Shown here piece after piece: positions 17,501-25,600 of a stretch of 64,000 bases of DNA. Source of the DNA: Paraburkholderia bannensis. Lineage in GTDB: Bacteria; Pseudomonadota; Gammaproteobacteria; Burkholderiales; Burkholderiaceae. The stretch is from positions 124,001 through 188,000 of the forward strand of contig NZ_JACHBW010000009.1 of NCBI RefSeq assembly GCF_014200455.1. The letters run 5' to 3'. Under the pieces are notes generated by a model, which was not told where the DNA came from, did not search any database, and saw only the letters and a program-made list of their open reading frames with translations. Within the stretch, counting starts at the first letter, position 1. Each line of letters opens with the position of its first letter. A program made the translations under genes and the position numbers.

Positions 17501-20490
17501 CCGCGCTCGGTCAAGGCGTCGAACCCGTGCTGGCGGAAGAGGAGGGCGTCGCGCTGCAGACCGCGATGCGCGCCGCCCAGGCGCGCCGCGAAATCCAGGG
17601 CGAGGACGTCGTGCGCATCGTGAATGCGCGCGAGCACAACCTCAAGGGGCTCGACGTCGATATTCCGCATGGCCGTTTCAACGTCATTACGGGCGTGTCG
17701 GGATCGGGCAAATCCACGCTTGCTTTCGACATCCTGTTCCATGAAGGGCAGCGCCGGTATCTGGAATCGCTGAACGCTTACGCGCGTTCGATCGTGCAAC
17801 CTGCGGGCCGCCCTGAAGTCGATGCCGTGTACGGCATTCCGCCGACCGTCGCCATCGAGCAGCGTCTTTCGCGCGGCGGCCGCAAGAGCACCGTGGCTAC
17901 CACGTCCGAGGTCTGGCACTTCCTGCGTCTGCTGTACGTGAAGCTAGGCATGCAGCATTGCGTGCACGACGGCACGCCTGTCACCTCGCAAAGCGCCGAT
18001 GCAATCGTCGCGCAATTGTTGCGCGAGCATCGAGGTCAGCATGTGGGGCTGCTCGCGCCGCTCGTGGTGAACCGCAAGGGCGTCTATACCGATCTCGCGA
18101 AATGGGCCAAGGCGCGCGGCAATACGCATCTGCGCGTCGACGGCGAATTCGTGCCGGTCGCGCCATGGCCGAAGCTCGACCGCTTCCGCGAGCACACCAT
18201 CGAACTGCCGGTTGGCGATCTGGTGATCGAGCCTGAAAACGAGGCCCACTTGCGTCGGATGCTCGAAACCACGCTCGAAGCCGGCAAGGGCGTGGTGCAT
18301 CTGCTCGCGCCGCTCGACGGTCTGAACGACGCGCTCGGCAACGGCACATCGACGACACATATCGGCACGGTGAAGGTGCTTTCCACGCGGCGTGCCTGCC
18401 CGGTTTGCGGCACGAGCTATCCCGAACTCGATCCGCGCATGTTCTCGTACAACAGCAAGCATGGCTGGTGTACGACCTGCGTGGGCACGGGTCTCGCGCT
18501 CACGCGTGAACAACGCGCCGTGTATGACGATACGGTGATGTCCGCCGACGATCGCGGCCGCGAGCAGACACTGCCTTCGGAAGAGCAGGAGCCCGAAGGA
18601 ATGGCCGACGAGCCGTGTCCGGATTGCCACGGCACGCGCCTGAATCCCGAGGCGCGCGCGGTCACGTTCGACGAGCATGCGATCGTTGAAGTCGCGCAAT
18701 GGACCGTGGCGCAAACACGTGGCTGGATCGAATCGCTCGAACTCAATGGCCGCGATGCGCAGATCGCGCGCGACGTCATCAGCGAAATCCGCAGCCGACT
18801 GCAATTCCTGGAGGAAGTCGGCCTGGGTTATCTGAGCCTCGATCGCGCTGCGCCCAGTCTTTCGGGCGGCGAGGCCCAGCGTATCCGTCTGGCCGCGCAG
18901 CTCGGCAGCAATCTGCAGGGCGTGTGCTATGTGCTCGACGAGCCGACTATCGGCCTGCATCCGCGCGACAACCAGATCCTGCTCAACGCGCTGCGCAATC
19001 TCGGCGACAAGGGCAACACGCTGGTCGTTGTCGAGCATGACGAAGACACGATCCGCCGCGCCGATCACATCATCGATATCGGGCCGAGCGCAGGCAAACG
19101 AGGCGGTCGCGTGGTCGCGCAAGGCAAGGTCGCCGATCTCGCCGCGCAGCCCGATTCGCTCACGGGCCGTTATCTTGCGCATCCGATCGTGCATCCGCTG
19201 CAACCGCGTCGCGAAGTGAAGCCGGCGCGCGCGGGCCGCGAAGCGGTGCCCGGGCAGTGGCTCACGGTGCATGGCGGCAAGCTGCACAACCTGCGTGATG
19301 TGACCGCGCAGATTCCTCTCGGTCGTCTGGTGGCGATTACCGGCGTGAGCGGCTCCGGAAAATCGACGCTCGCGCGCGATGTGCTGCTCTCGAATCTGCT
19401 CGATGCGGTGGGCCGTTCGGTGCTGTCGTCGCCGGCGGTGCGCCGCGCGCGCAAGAACGCGAAGGAGACCGCGCCGAGCGCCGCCGAACGTCGTTCGAGC
19501 GTGCTCGCGCGCACCAGCGCGAAGCCGAAGCTGGAGGTTTCGCATGTGTGGCAGGGCTGCGATTCGATCAGCGGTTGGGAAAGCATCGACCGGGTGCTCG
19601 AAGTCGATCAGACGCCGATCGGCAAGACGCCGCGTTCGTGTCCGGCCACCTATATCGGCGTGTGGGATGCGATTCGCCGTCTGTTTGCCGATACGCTGGA
19701 GGCGCGCGCGCGCGGCTATAGCGCGTCGCGCTTCTCGTTCAATACGGGCGACGGCCGCTGCCCGGCCTGCGAAGGCCAGGGAGTCCGAACGATCGGCATG
19801 AGCTTCCTGCCCGATGTGAAGGTGCCCTGCGATGTCTGTCATGGTCAGCGCTTCAATCCCGAAACGCTGGCGGTATCCTGGCGCGGCCGCAATATCGGTG
19901 AAGTCCTGACGATGGAAATCGACGAGGCCGTGGAGTTCTTCGCGTCGATCACGAGCATTTCGCATCCGCTGCAATTGATGAAGGACGTGGGGCTTGGCTA
20001 TCTCACGCTCGGCCAGCCGTCGCCGACGCTTTCGGGCGGCGAGGCGCAGCGCATCAAGCTCGTGACGGAGCTTTCCAAGGTGCGCGACGACATCACGCGA
20101 CGCGGGCAGAAAGCGCCGCACACGCTCTACGTGCTCGACGAACCGACCGTGGGCCTGCACATGGCCGACGTCGCGCGCCTGATACGCGTGCTGCACCGTC
20201 TTGCCGATGGCGGACATAGCGTGGTGGTGATCGAGCACGATCTCGACGTGATCGCCGAAGCCGACTGGATCATCGATCTCGGTCCCGAGGGCGGCGTGGG
20301 CGGCGGCACGATCGTCGGCGCGGCGGACCCCGAAGGACTCGTCAAGATCGCCGCGAGCCACACGGGCGCGGCGCTCAAACCGGTGCTCGCGCGCACGCCG
20401 TCCGACGCGCCGCAAATCGATGCACCCGTGGCCGAGGTTGCGCACAAGCCAGAGGGCGCCAGGCGGCGCGCGGCAGCGTCCCAGGGGTGA
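14539..20490 (+). CDS. uvrA: double-length UvrA excinuclease subunit A
   Basis: A 1983-residue protein, twice the ~940 residues of normal UvrA. It is made of two tandem UvrA units, hence four ABC ATPase domains. Walker A motifs lie near residues 38 (GPSGSGKSS), 676, 1052 and 1604 (GVSGSGKST), and ABC signatures LSGGE near 520, 869, 1441 and 1831. Each unit keeps CxxC...CxxC zinc modules (CPTCGGSG/CPDCDGSR; CPVCG/CTTC; CPACEGQG/CDVCHGQR). UvrA scans DNA for bulky lesions and loads UvrB in nucleotide excision repair. UvrA works as a dimer, so this chain is a covalent pair with diverged halves. A standard uvrA is probably encoded elsewhere. Controlled by the LexA box upstream. Confidence 0.93.
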   Translation: MPAQVSDNRSIRIRGARQHNLKNLDLDLHTGEMTVVTGPSGSGKSSLVFDTLYAEGQRRYVETFSAYARQFLDRMDRPQVDRVDGVPPAIAIDQTNPVRSSRSTVGTMTELNDHLKLLYARAANLFDRVTAQPVRHDTPETIYAELLARTAAGDPRLVVTFPVELPDTTTEEEVQQWLSASGYTRVQAQREVKTAEGTRKVLDVVADRFRLQNAEKSRVVEAIEASLKRGAGRVNIYVVSESDASSDVSDTKPEPQIWRFSTGLHCPDSDLRYADPQPALFSFNSAYGACEVCRGFGRVIGVDWGLVIPDARKSLRGGAIKPLQTPAWKECQDDLMRYAAKAGVPRDTAWSELTDEQRDWVINGAADWKGNWQSQWYGVKRFFQYLESKAYKMHIRVLLSKYRSYTPCETCGGARLKTEALQWRLGTKENADEVLAPAARFLPHGVDWSRAQLEALPGLTLHDVMLLPIERIRRFFDNLSLSSALLDDALKLLLAEVRTRLKYLCDVGLGYLTLDRQSRTLSGGEVQRINLTTALGTSLTKTLFVLDEPSIGLHPRDLNRIVEAMQRLRDAGNTLVVVEHDPSVMLAADRLIDMGPGPGERGGTIVYDGTPKEIRSSGTLTGEYLGGHRAVADASHWERRPVDANTPSLLLEGASEHNLRDVTVQFPLQRLVCVTGVSGSGKSTLVQDVLYPALARHLGKATESPGVYRALSGAEQITDAVFVDQSPIGKTARSNPASYVGAFDEIRKLFAKATLAKQRGYTAGMFSFNSGEGRCPTCGGSGFEHIEMQFLSDVYLRCPDCDGSRYRPEVLEVKIERGGRLLSVADVLDLTVSEAAQCFAEDAEVLRVIQPIVDVGLEYVKLGQPVPTLSGGEAQRLKLAGYLAETAQARGKDKAAGGRLFMFDEPTTGLHFDDIAKLMRAFGKLLAGGHSLLVIEHNLDVIRAADWLIDLGPEGGDAGGEVVCVGTPDDAIACPRSHTGAALERYEAALGQGVEPVLAEEEGVALQTAMRAAQARREIQGEDVVRIVNAREHNLKGLDVDIPHGRFNVITGVSGSGKSTLAFDILFHEGQRRYLESLNAYARSIVQPAGRPEVDAVYGIPPTVAIEQRLSRGGRKSTVATTSEVWHFLRLLYVKLGMQHCVHDGTPVTSQSADAIVAQLLREHRGQHVGLLAPLVVNRKGVYTDLAKWAKARGNTHLRVDGEFVPVAPWPKLDRFREHTIELPVGDLVIEPENEAHLRRMLETTLEAGKGVVHLLAPLDGLNDALGNGTSTTHIGTVKVLSTRRACPVCGTSYPELDPRMFSYNSKHGWCTTCVGTGLALTREQRAVYDDTVMSADDRGREQTLPSEEQEPEGMADEPCPDCHGTRLNPEARAVTFDEHAIVEVAQWTVAQTRGWIESLELNGRDAQIARDVISEIRSRLQFLEEVGLGYLSLDRAAPSLSGGEAQRIRLAAQLGSNLQGVCYVLDEPTIGLHPRDNQILLNALRNLGDKGNTLVVVEHDEDTIRRADHIIDIGPSAGKRGGRVVAQGKVADLAAQPDSLTGRYLAHPIVHPLQPRREVKPARAGREAVPGQWLTVHGGKLHNLRDVTAQIPLGRLVAITGVSGSGKSTLARDVLLSNLLDAVGRSVLSSPAVRRARKNAKETAPSAAERRSSVLARTSAKPKLEVSHVWQGCDSISGWESIDRVLEVDQTPIGKTPRSCPATYIGVWDAIRRLFADTLEARARGYSASRFSFNTGDGRCPACEGQGVRTIGMSFLPDVKVPCDVCHGQRFNPETLAVSWRGRNIGEVLTMEIDEAVEFFASITSISHPLQLMKDVGLGYLTLGQPSPTLSGGEAQRIKLVTELSKVRDDITRRGQKAPHTLYVLDEPTVGLHMADVARLIRVLHRLADGGHSVVVIEHDLDVIAEADWIIDLGPEGGVGGGTIVGAADPEGLVKIAASHTGAALKPVLARTPSDAPQIDAPVAEVAHKPEGARRRAAASQG

Positions 20491-20809
20491 CCCCGTCCGG
20501 ATGCTTCCGGAAGACGCCTGCAACGGCTTTTAATGGCCCGCGCAGGCGTCAAATCGCTTGATCTGGGCAGCGGCGGCAAGGTATCATGGGCTCCGCTTGC
20601 AGCAAACAGCCGCGCACCTTTGCGGCACATTCTGGCGAGCGGAGCAGCGGACCTCAGATCCCCTCCGAACCGGCCACGGATTTCACCTCCTGGTCACCTC
20701 ATCAGTGCAAAAAAGCTTCGCGCAAACTGGCGAAGCCTTTGTCTTTTCAGGGCAGACGATTCGATATCGATCGGCGCACGACCCTTGGCGATGCGAGAGG
20801 AATTAACCG
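20491..20809. other. uvrA 3' region with two hairpins
   Basis: No gene was recognised. GACGCCTGC (20513-20521) pairs with GCAGGCGTC (20542-20550) across a 20-nt loop, and a terminator-like hairpin follows at 20711-20746. The remainder probably holds the promoter and leader of the small H-NS-like gene. Confidence 0.5.
20711..20746 (+). terminator. probable terminator downstream of uvrA
   Basis: GCTTCGC / GCGAAGC stem, 8-nt loop, then TTTGTCTTTT. It lies 220 bases after the uvrA stop and 64 bases before the H-NS-like gene, so it could also act as an attenuator of the latter. Confidence 0.6.
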
Positions 20810-21040
20810 ATGTTCGACCTCGACAGTGAGGCGCGCGAACGGCTCATCGTGTGGATTAAACGCCGCATGGACGAGTACGGCATTACGCTCGAAGTTCTTG
20901 AATCATCCATTGCAGAAAGCGAACGGCTCCCGAAGTACCGTGACGCATATGGCAACTCCTGGAATGGAGAAGGCGATATGCCGAGCTGGCTGTTGCGTTA
21001 TAAGCATGCGGGTCAGGATATCGAGCATTTCCGTTGCTAG
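20810..21040 (+). CDS. miniature H-NS-like protein with altered DNA-hook motif
   Basis: A 76-residue protein matching the C-terminal part of beta-proteobacterial H-NS/MvaT-type nucleoid proteins: a helix IVWIKRRMDEYGITLEVL, then the DNA-binding core YRDAYGNSWNGEGDMPSWL. In H-NS the loop reads W-x-G-Q/R-G-R-x-P and the arginine enters the AT minor groove. Here Q/R is Glu and the hook Arg is Asp (GEGD). The long N-terminal coiled coil for dimerisation is also missing. It may therefore not silence DNA and could act as a modulator or antagonist of full H-NS. GAGAGG lies 9 nt before the ATG. Family call is good; function is inferred. Confidence 0.7.
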   Translation: MFDLDSEARERLIVWIKRRMDEYGITLEVLESSIAESERLPKYRDAYGNSWNGEGDMPSWLLRYKHAGQDIEHFRC

Positions 21041-21336
21041 CGCCATGGCCCCGCGTGGCCCGGCGTGGCGCACGGCGGCTCAATCAAACTTAAGTGGACC
21101 GATGACCGAACAGTCGTTCGGCTGATTTTGACGTATCCGATATTTTTCAGTGACGCTTTAAAATACCTTTCATGCATTGAGCGATATAGCCCATTTAATC
21201 GATGGCGCTTCGCATAGTCGCGTTCTGATTGGTCCTGAAGCGCAATAAGCGGTTCACGCACCGGGCTCAAGCCTGTCTGGCGCGATAAGCGCCATAATCG
21301 TGCTCGCTGCGGCCGGGCGGCTGCAAGGAGACGGAT

Positions 21337-21915
21337 ATGGCGTTACTGGTCGCGGGGCTTGTGCTGTTTATCGGCGTGCATTCGATTCGCATCGTGGCAG
21401 CGCCATGGCGCGCCGCGCAGATCGAACGCCTGGGCATACGTGCATGGCGCGGGATTTTCGCGCTGGTGTCGATACTCGGCATCGTGCTTACCGTCGCGGG
21501 CTATGGGCTCGCGCGCCGCTATCCCGTGCCCATCTGGTTGCCGCCGTTCGGCATGGCGCACGTCACCGGGCTGCTGACCGCCATCGCCTTCGTGATGATG
21601 ACGGCGGCCTACGTGCCAGGCAATCACATCAAACGCGCACTGGGCCAGCCTTTCGTCAGCGGTGTGGCGCTGTGGGCGTTCGCGCATCTGCTCGCCAACG
21701 GCACGCTGCACGCGATGCTGCTTTTCTTCGTGTTTCTTGTCTGGTCGCTGATTGAAGTGCGGGCGGGACGCAGGCGCGACCGCGAAGGCGGCGTCGTCTA
21801 CGCGCCGGGTTCCGTCGCACTCGACGCCGTGGTGGTGGTCATCGGCCTGGTGGCGTGGGGCATCTTCGCGTTCTGGCTGCACGCCCTCGTGATCGGCGTG
21901 CGGCCATTCGGCTGA
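21337..21915 (+). CDS. NnrU family membrane protein
   Basis: A 192-residue integral membrane protein with about five hydrophobic helices and the NnrU/NnuR-family opening LFIGVHSIRIVA(A)PWR, including the conserved His and Arg. The central FAHLLANGTLHAMLLFFVFLVW segment is typical. NnrU-type proteins resemble isoprenoid/carotenoid isomerases (Z-ISO) and in denitrifiers occur with nitric-oxide metabolism; here no denitrification gene is near. AAGGAGA precedes the ATG at ideal spacing. Monocistronic. Confidence 0.85.
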   Translation: MALLVAGLVLFIGVHSIRIVAAPWRAAQIERLGIRAWRGIFALVSILGIVLTVAGYGLARRYPVPIWLPPFGMAHVTGLLTAIAFVMMTAAYVPGNHIKRALGQPFVSGVALWAFAHLLANGTLHAMLLFFVFLVWSLIEVRAGRRRDREGGVVYAPGSVALDAVVVVIGLVAWGIFAFWLHALVIGVRPFG

Positions 21916-21944
21916 TTCTGGCAATGCCAAACAAAAGCGGCGCC

Positions 21945-21976
21945 GCAAAAAAAGAAGCCTGCTCGATGGCAGGCCT
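21945..21976 (-). terminator. terminator of pcaHG (minus strand)
   Basis: Read on the minus strand: GCCTGC, a short loop, GCAGGC, then TTCTTTTTTT. It ends the pcaHG transcript about 125 bases after pcaG. Confidence 0.82.
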
Positions 21977-22100
21977 CATCAAAGGTACAGCTCGGAGTTC
22001 CGCGATCAGATCGCAGTGACGACGATCTTAGGGCCGGTTCATGAAAGCCGCGTGAAAGTCCACGCGAAACTCATGTAATCGCTGCACGCGAAGGCTCGCT

Positions 22101-22688
22101 TCACAGATCGAAGAACACCGTTTCGCCTTCGCCCTGCATGCGGATATCGAAGTGATAAACGATATTGCCGGCCTGCTCGCTGCGACGTGCGATCAGCGTA
22201 TTGCGGCGCGCTTCGGGCACCGAGGCGAGCACCGGATCGGCAGCATTCGCGGCGGCTTCGTCATCGAAATAGATGCGCGTAAACGTGTGCGTGAGCATGC
22301 CGCGCATCATTACGATCACATTGATATGCGGCGCTTCGCCAGCGTTTTCGCTGGCCGGCTTCACGGTACGGACAATGTAGCGCTGCTCCGGGTCCGTGCC
22401 GGTGCCCACGCGGGCGAAGCCGCGAAAGCCGGTTTGCGCCACTTGCGCGCGCGATTCGGGGTACTGGCCTTGCGAGTCGACCTGCGAGAACTCCAGCATC
22501 GCGTCGAACACGGGCTTGCCGTCGCCGTCGATTACCTGGCCCATCAGCGTGATGTGCTCGCCGGGCGTGTGCGAACCGGCGATCTCCTGCGTAAACAAGC
22601 TCTTGTAGTCGAAGTCGTATTGCTGTGGGCAGAGGCCGTAAGCGAAGTACGGGCCGACGGTCTGCGAGGGCGTTTCCTTGAGTGCCAT
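22101..22688 (-). CDS. pcaG: protocatechuate 3,4-dioxygenase alpha subunit
   Basis: A 195-residue alpha chain of the intradiol ring-cleavage dioxygenase that opens protocatechuate to 3-carboxy-cis,cis-muconate. The start QTVGPYFAYGL is diagnostic for PcaG. The alpha chain lacks the iron ligands and completes the active-site wall. It begins two bases after the pcaH stop, so the two are translated together in the expected H-G order. Confidence 0.96.
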   Translation of the reverse strand: MALKETPSQTVGPYFAYGLCPQQYDFDYKSLFTQEIAGSHTPGEHITLMGQVIDGDGKPVFDAMLEFSQVDSQGQYPESRAQVAQTGFRGFARVGTGTDPEQRYIVRTVKPASENAGEAPHINVIVMMRGMLTHTFTRIYFDDEAAANAADPVLASVPEARRNTLIARRSEQAGNIVYHFDIRMQGEGETVFFDL

Positions 22689-22690
22689 GA

Positions 22691-23395
22691 TCAACGCTCC
22701 GTGGGGGTCTGGTTCGGGCCGCGCAGCACGATGTCGAATTCGTAGCCGAGTGCGTAGCTCTCTTCGGTGGTGTCGAGCGAGAAGCGCGAAATCATGCGCT
22801 CGCGCGCCTGTTCGGGCGTGCCCTGATAGATCGGGTCGAACGCGAGCAACGGGTCGCCTGGGAAATACATCTGCGTCACAAGGCGCGAGCCGAAGTAATC
22901 GCCGAACAGCGAGAAGTGAATATGCTGCGGACGCCATGCGTTGGGATGATTGCCCCAGGGGTAGGCACCCGGCTTGATCGTCAGGAAGCGATAACGGCCT
23001 TCGCTATCCGTCATGCAGCGGCCTGCGCCGAGGAAGTTCGGATCGAGCGGCGCGTCATGCTGATCCTGCTTGTGAACGTAGCGACCTGCCGCGTTGGCCT
23101 GCCAGATTTCCACCAGCGTGTTGCGCACCGGCTTGCCGCCGTCGTCGAGTACGCGGCCCGTCACGATGATGCGCTCGCCCAGCGGCTCGCCATTGCGCAC
23201 GGCATTGCGCGTGAGGTCGTGATCGAGCGCGCCGAGATCTTCCGCACCATAAACAGGAGCGTGCAGATTGCGCAGCTTTTCCTTCAGCGGAATCATCGGC
23301 AGCGTGGGGCCGCGTTTGACGGAGGAGCGATACGGGGGATAGACAAACGCCGGATGCGAATCGAAGTCGCGCGGCGACAGGATGGACTCGTCCAT
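22691..23395 (-). CDS. pcaH: protocatechuate 3,4-dioxygenase beta subunit
   Basis: A 234-residue catalytic beta chain. The Fe(III) ligands are recognisable: Tyr in GRYVHKQDQH, Tyr in GAYPWGNH, and the two His of RPQHIHFSLFG. The conserved SPRDFDSHPAFVYPPYRSSVKR N-terminus starts at the chosen Met; the 36 upstream in-frame codons are not part of the family. It is the first gene of pcaHG and is transcribed away from pcaQ. Confidence 0.96.
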   Translation of the reverse strand: MDESILSPRDFDSHPAFVYPPYRSSVKRGPTLPMIPLKEKLRNLHAPVYGAEDLGALDHDLTRNAVRNGEPLGERIIVTGRVLDDGGKPVRNTLVEIWQANAAGRYVHKQDQHDAPLDPNFLGAGRCMTDSEGRYRFLTIKPGAYPWGNHPNAWRPQHIHFSLFGDYFGSRLVTQMYFPGDPLLAFDPIYQGTPEQARERMISRFSLDTTEESYALGYEFDIVLRGPNQTPTER

Positions 23396-23494
23396 GGTGG
23401 GGGTGTCTCCTGGCAGGATTTGTGGGATGAAATTTATTGCGGCGTGGCGCACGGTCGCATCACGCGCATGCAGCCACTTTATCCAACGCGAAAA

Positions 23495-23547
23495 GTTATG
23501 CAAAATGACGTTTTATCGCGTCTCGTATAACCAATCGTTATGCAAAA
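23495..23547. promoter_or_regulatory. PcaQ-type control region of pcaHG/pcaQ
   Basis: GTTATGCAAAA occurs twice, at 23495-23505 and 23537-23547, exactly 42 bp apart (four helical turns). The second copy is part of the dyad ATAAC-CAATC-GTTAT (23527-23541), which resembles the ATAACC-N4-GGTTAA-type PcaQ boxes of rhizobia and overlaps the pcaQ start codon. Confidence 0.6.
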
Positions 23548-24535
23548 CCGGCTTGCAGATTCGCGCGTCAAATTCCGCCATCTCCAGTGCTTTCTTGCGG
23601 TTGCGCAGTTCGGCAGCGTGCAGCAGGCGGCCGAGAGCCTGTCGATCACCCAGCCCGCCGTGTCCAAAACGATCGCCGAGCTTGAAGCGGCGCTGGGCGT
23701 GAAGCTTTTCGAGCGCGGCCGCCATGGCGCGGTACCCACTCGCGAGGGGCAGCTTTTCATGCCGCACGCGAGCGCCTGCGTGAGCGCGCTGCGTCAGGGC
23801 GTGGCGCTGCTCGCGCGCGAGGAAGGCGCGGTGGCGGCGACGCTCGATATCGGCGTGCTGCCGACAGTGGCAACCGCGCTGCTGCCCGCGGCCTTGCGCG
23901 GCTTCACTGGCGACTGGCCGCGCGTGAGCGTGCGCCTGGTGACGGGGGCCAATGCCGAATTGCTCGAACTCTTGAAGGCGGGCGCGATCAGCTTCGCGGT
24001 GGGGCGGCTCGCGGATCCGGAGCGCATGGTGGGCCTGAGTTTCGAGCAGCTCTATAACGAGCCGCTTGCGGTGGTGGTGCGCCGCGGCCATCCCCTCGTC
24101 GCTGAAACTGGCGAGGCGCAGCCGCTTGCGCCGTTCCCGACGACATTCCAGCTGGTGCTGCCGCCCTTCGGGACCTTGATCCGCCAGGCGGCGGACAGTC
24201 TGCTGGCGGCGTGGGGCGCGCCGCCGCTCACCTCGTTCGTCGAGCTGTTATCCGTTTCGGTCGGGCGTGCGCTGGCGCTTGAGAACGACGCGGTCTGGTT
24301 CGTGCCTTTCGGCGCGGTCGAATACGATCTGCGCGAGGGCACGCTGGTGCGCTTGCCGCTGCCGAGCGCCGGCGGCGTAGAGCCCGTGGGCCTGATTCAG
24401 CGCACCGATACGCAGCCGACGGCGGCGGGGCGCGGCTTGATGGATGCGGTAAGGCAATCGGCGCGCGAACGGGCCGCAGCGCAGGCTGTCGTTGTGACGA
24501 GGAAGGGGCGCTCTCGCGGCAAGAGCAAGGCGTGA
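23540..24535 (+). CDS. pcaQ: PcaQ, LysR-type regulator of protocatechuate genes
   Basis: A 331-residue LysR protein. The winged-helix domain RHLQCFLAVAQFGSVQQAAESLSITQPAVSKTI is followed by a LysR substrate domain. The sequence style and divergent position next to pcaHG identify it as PcaQ, which activates pca genes with beta-carboxymuconate or ketoadipate-type inducers. The ATG lies inside a dyad operator and has no Shine-Dalgarno sequence, so translation may be leaderless or weak. The C-terminus has a basic tail (RKGRSRGKSK). Confidence 0.92.
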   Translation: MQNRLADSRVKFRHLQCFLAVAQFGSVQQAAESLSITQPAVSKTIAELEAALGVKLFERGRHGAVPTREGQLFMPHASACVSALRQGVALLAREEGAVAATLDIGVLPTVATALLPAALRGFTGDWPRVSVRLVTGANAELLELLKAGAISFAVGRLADPERMVGLSFEQLYNEPLAVVVRRGHPLVAETGEAQPLAPFPTTFQLVLPPFGTLIRQAADSLLAAWGAPPLTSFVELLSVSVGRALALENDAVWFVPFGAVEYDLREGTLVRLPLPSAGGVEPVGLIQRTDTQPTAAGRGLMDAVRQSARERAAAQAVVVTRKGRSRGKSKA

Positions 24536-24550
24536 TGGGCTCGCCTGGCC

Positions 24551-25255
24551 TCAGCCTGGCGGAAGTTTCCTTCTGGAACGCGCCGGTCTGGCGCTCGTAG
24601 CGGGCGCGGTGGCGATGGCTTTGGCAGCTTCGGCGGCCTCGGCCGCCTCAAGCGCGCCCGGCACCGTCTCGCCGGTGGACATCCAGAGGACCACGGCGTC
24701 CTCCTTGCTCGTGGACACGGCGTAGTGGCCGGTGCGGCTGTCGAAGTACAGGCTGTCGCCCGCTTCCAGATGCGTGGGGGTATAGAGTTCCGTATGCAGG
24801 CACACGCTGCCGCTGATCACGTAGATGAACTCCTCGCCTTCGTGGCGTCCCCAGTCGTCGAATGCGTCGATTGAATGCGCGGTGATGCGCACCAGAAACG
24901 GCAGCATGGCCTTGTGCGCAAGTTCCGTGGCAAGCAGTTCCATCGAGTAGCCGCGATACGCGTGCGGTTTGCCTGCACCGCGCCGAGTCAGCGCGCGACG
25001 GCCGCCGGAATCGAGCTTCGGCGTCGAGCCAAACAGTTCGCCCAGATCGATCTTCAAACCCGCGACGATTTTTTGCAGCACGTCGAACGTGGGCGACATC
25101 AGCCCGTTTTCGATCTTCGATAGCGTAGAGCGCGATACGCCGCACACGCGGCTGGCGTGCTCGATCGTCAGATCCTGGGCGACGCGCGCGGCGCGAACGC
25201 GGCGTCCCAGATCTGCTGTCGATGAGGCTGACGATTGCGTGTGCGTGGTGTCCAT
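24551..25255 (-). CDS. XRE-family regulator with cupin sensor domain
   Basis: A 234-residue two-domain regulator. Residues ~15-75 form an XRE/lambda-type helix-turn-helix (IEHASRVCGVSRSTLSKIENGLMSPTFDVLQKI) and residues ~110-200 a small cupin_2 barrel (HEGEEFIYVISGSV...LEAGDSLYFDS). The last ~35 residues are an Ala-rich, then basic, tail. Such proteins (PuuR-like) bind small metabolites and control amine, amino-acid or aldehyde catabolism. GTTTCC/GGAAAC half sites in its own promoter match the dyads in front of the ALDH7 gene 900 bases away, so it is the likely regulator of both. The ligand is unknown. Confidence 0.9.
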   Translation of the reverse strand: MDTTHTQSSASSTADLGRRVRAARVAQDLTIEHASRVCGVSRSTLSKIENGLMSPTFDVLQKIVAGLKIDLGELFGSTPKLDSGGRRALTRRGAGKPHAYRGYSMELLATELAHKAMLPFLVRITAHSIDAFDDWGRHEGEEFIYVISGSVCLHTELYTPTHLEAGDSLYFDSRTGHYAVSTSKEDAVVLWMSTGETVPGALEAAEAAEAAKAIATAPATSARPARSRRKLPPG

Positions 25256-25600
25256 GAGCGGGAAGCGTTAAAGGAACGATCAGTGCCTGTGGGGATGTTC
25301 TGGCACGTTTCCGATCATAGCAAAGCGTCGCCTTTAGGAAACATCGGCCGAATGGCCAACGTTTGCAATCGATGCGATGCTTTCGCCCGCTCTGTTGGCA
25401 CTTTTTGTCGCACTTAGGGTGTTGAGCGGCTTGAATTGACAATGTTTAAAGATCTTCGCGGATCTTTATCTCTGTCAGGACTGTCTTTCAATATAGTAAG
25501 GATGTGAGTAGGGCTTCGATGTGCGTCGAGGCGTCACGTGTTGAACTGTGGTGATCCTTACTCGTGATTTGAATGTTGAAGATCAAGCAAGGAGAAGGAA
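25256..25600. other. divergent control region between XRE-cupin and the 67-aa gene
   Basis: No gene. It contains GTTTCCGATC (25307) and CCTTTAGGAAAC (25331-25342, the complement of GTTTCCTAAAGG), proposed autoregulatory sites, and a perfect dyad AAAGATC-TTCGCG-GATCTTT (25448-25467) ahead of the small gene. TTGACA at 25436 and TATAGT at 25492 are promoter-like, but they do not pair with correct spacing. Confidence 0.5.

Noticed and set aside
14539..20490. Possible mis-assembly or artificial fusion of two uvrA genes
   Set aside because: The two units are diverged and joined by a continuous, in-frame linker with uniform composition, so a natural tandem protein is more likely than an assembly artefact.
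17944..20523. 859-codon minus-strand open frame opposite uvrA
   Set aside because: Antisense shadow of the second UvrA unit; the Arg/His/Ala-rich translation has no recognisable domain.
21037..21270. 77-codon minus-strand frame between the H-NS-like and NnrU genes
   Set aside because: No ribosome site and no recognisable features; overlaps the end of the H-NS-like gene.
23540..24535. Assigning pcaQ as a general aromatic LysR with a downstream start
   Set aside because: No other Met or good alternative start lies before the helix-turn-helix, and the divergent position beside pcaHG supports PcaQ.
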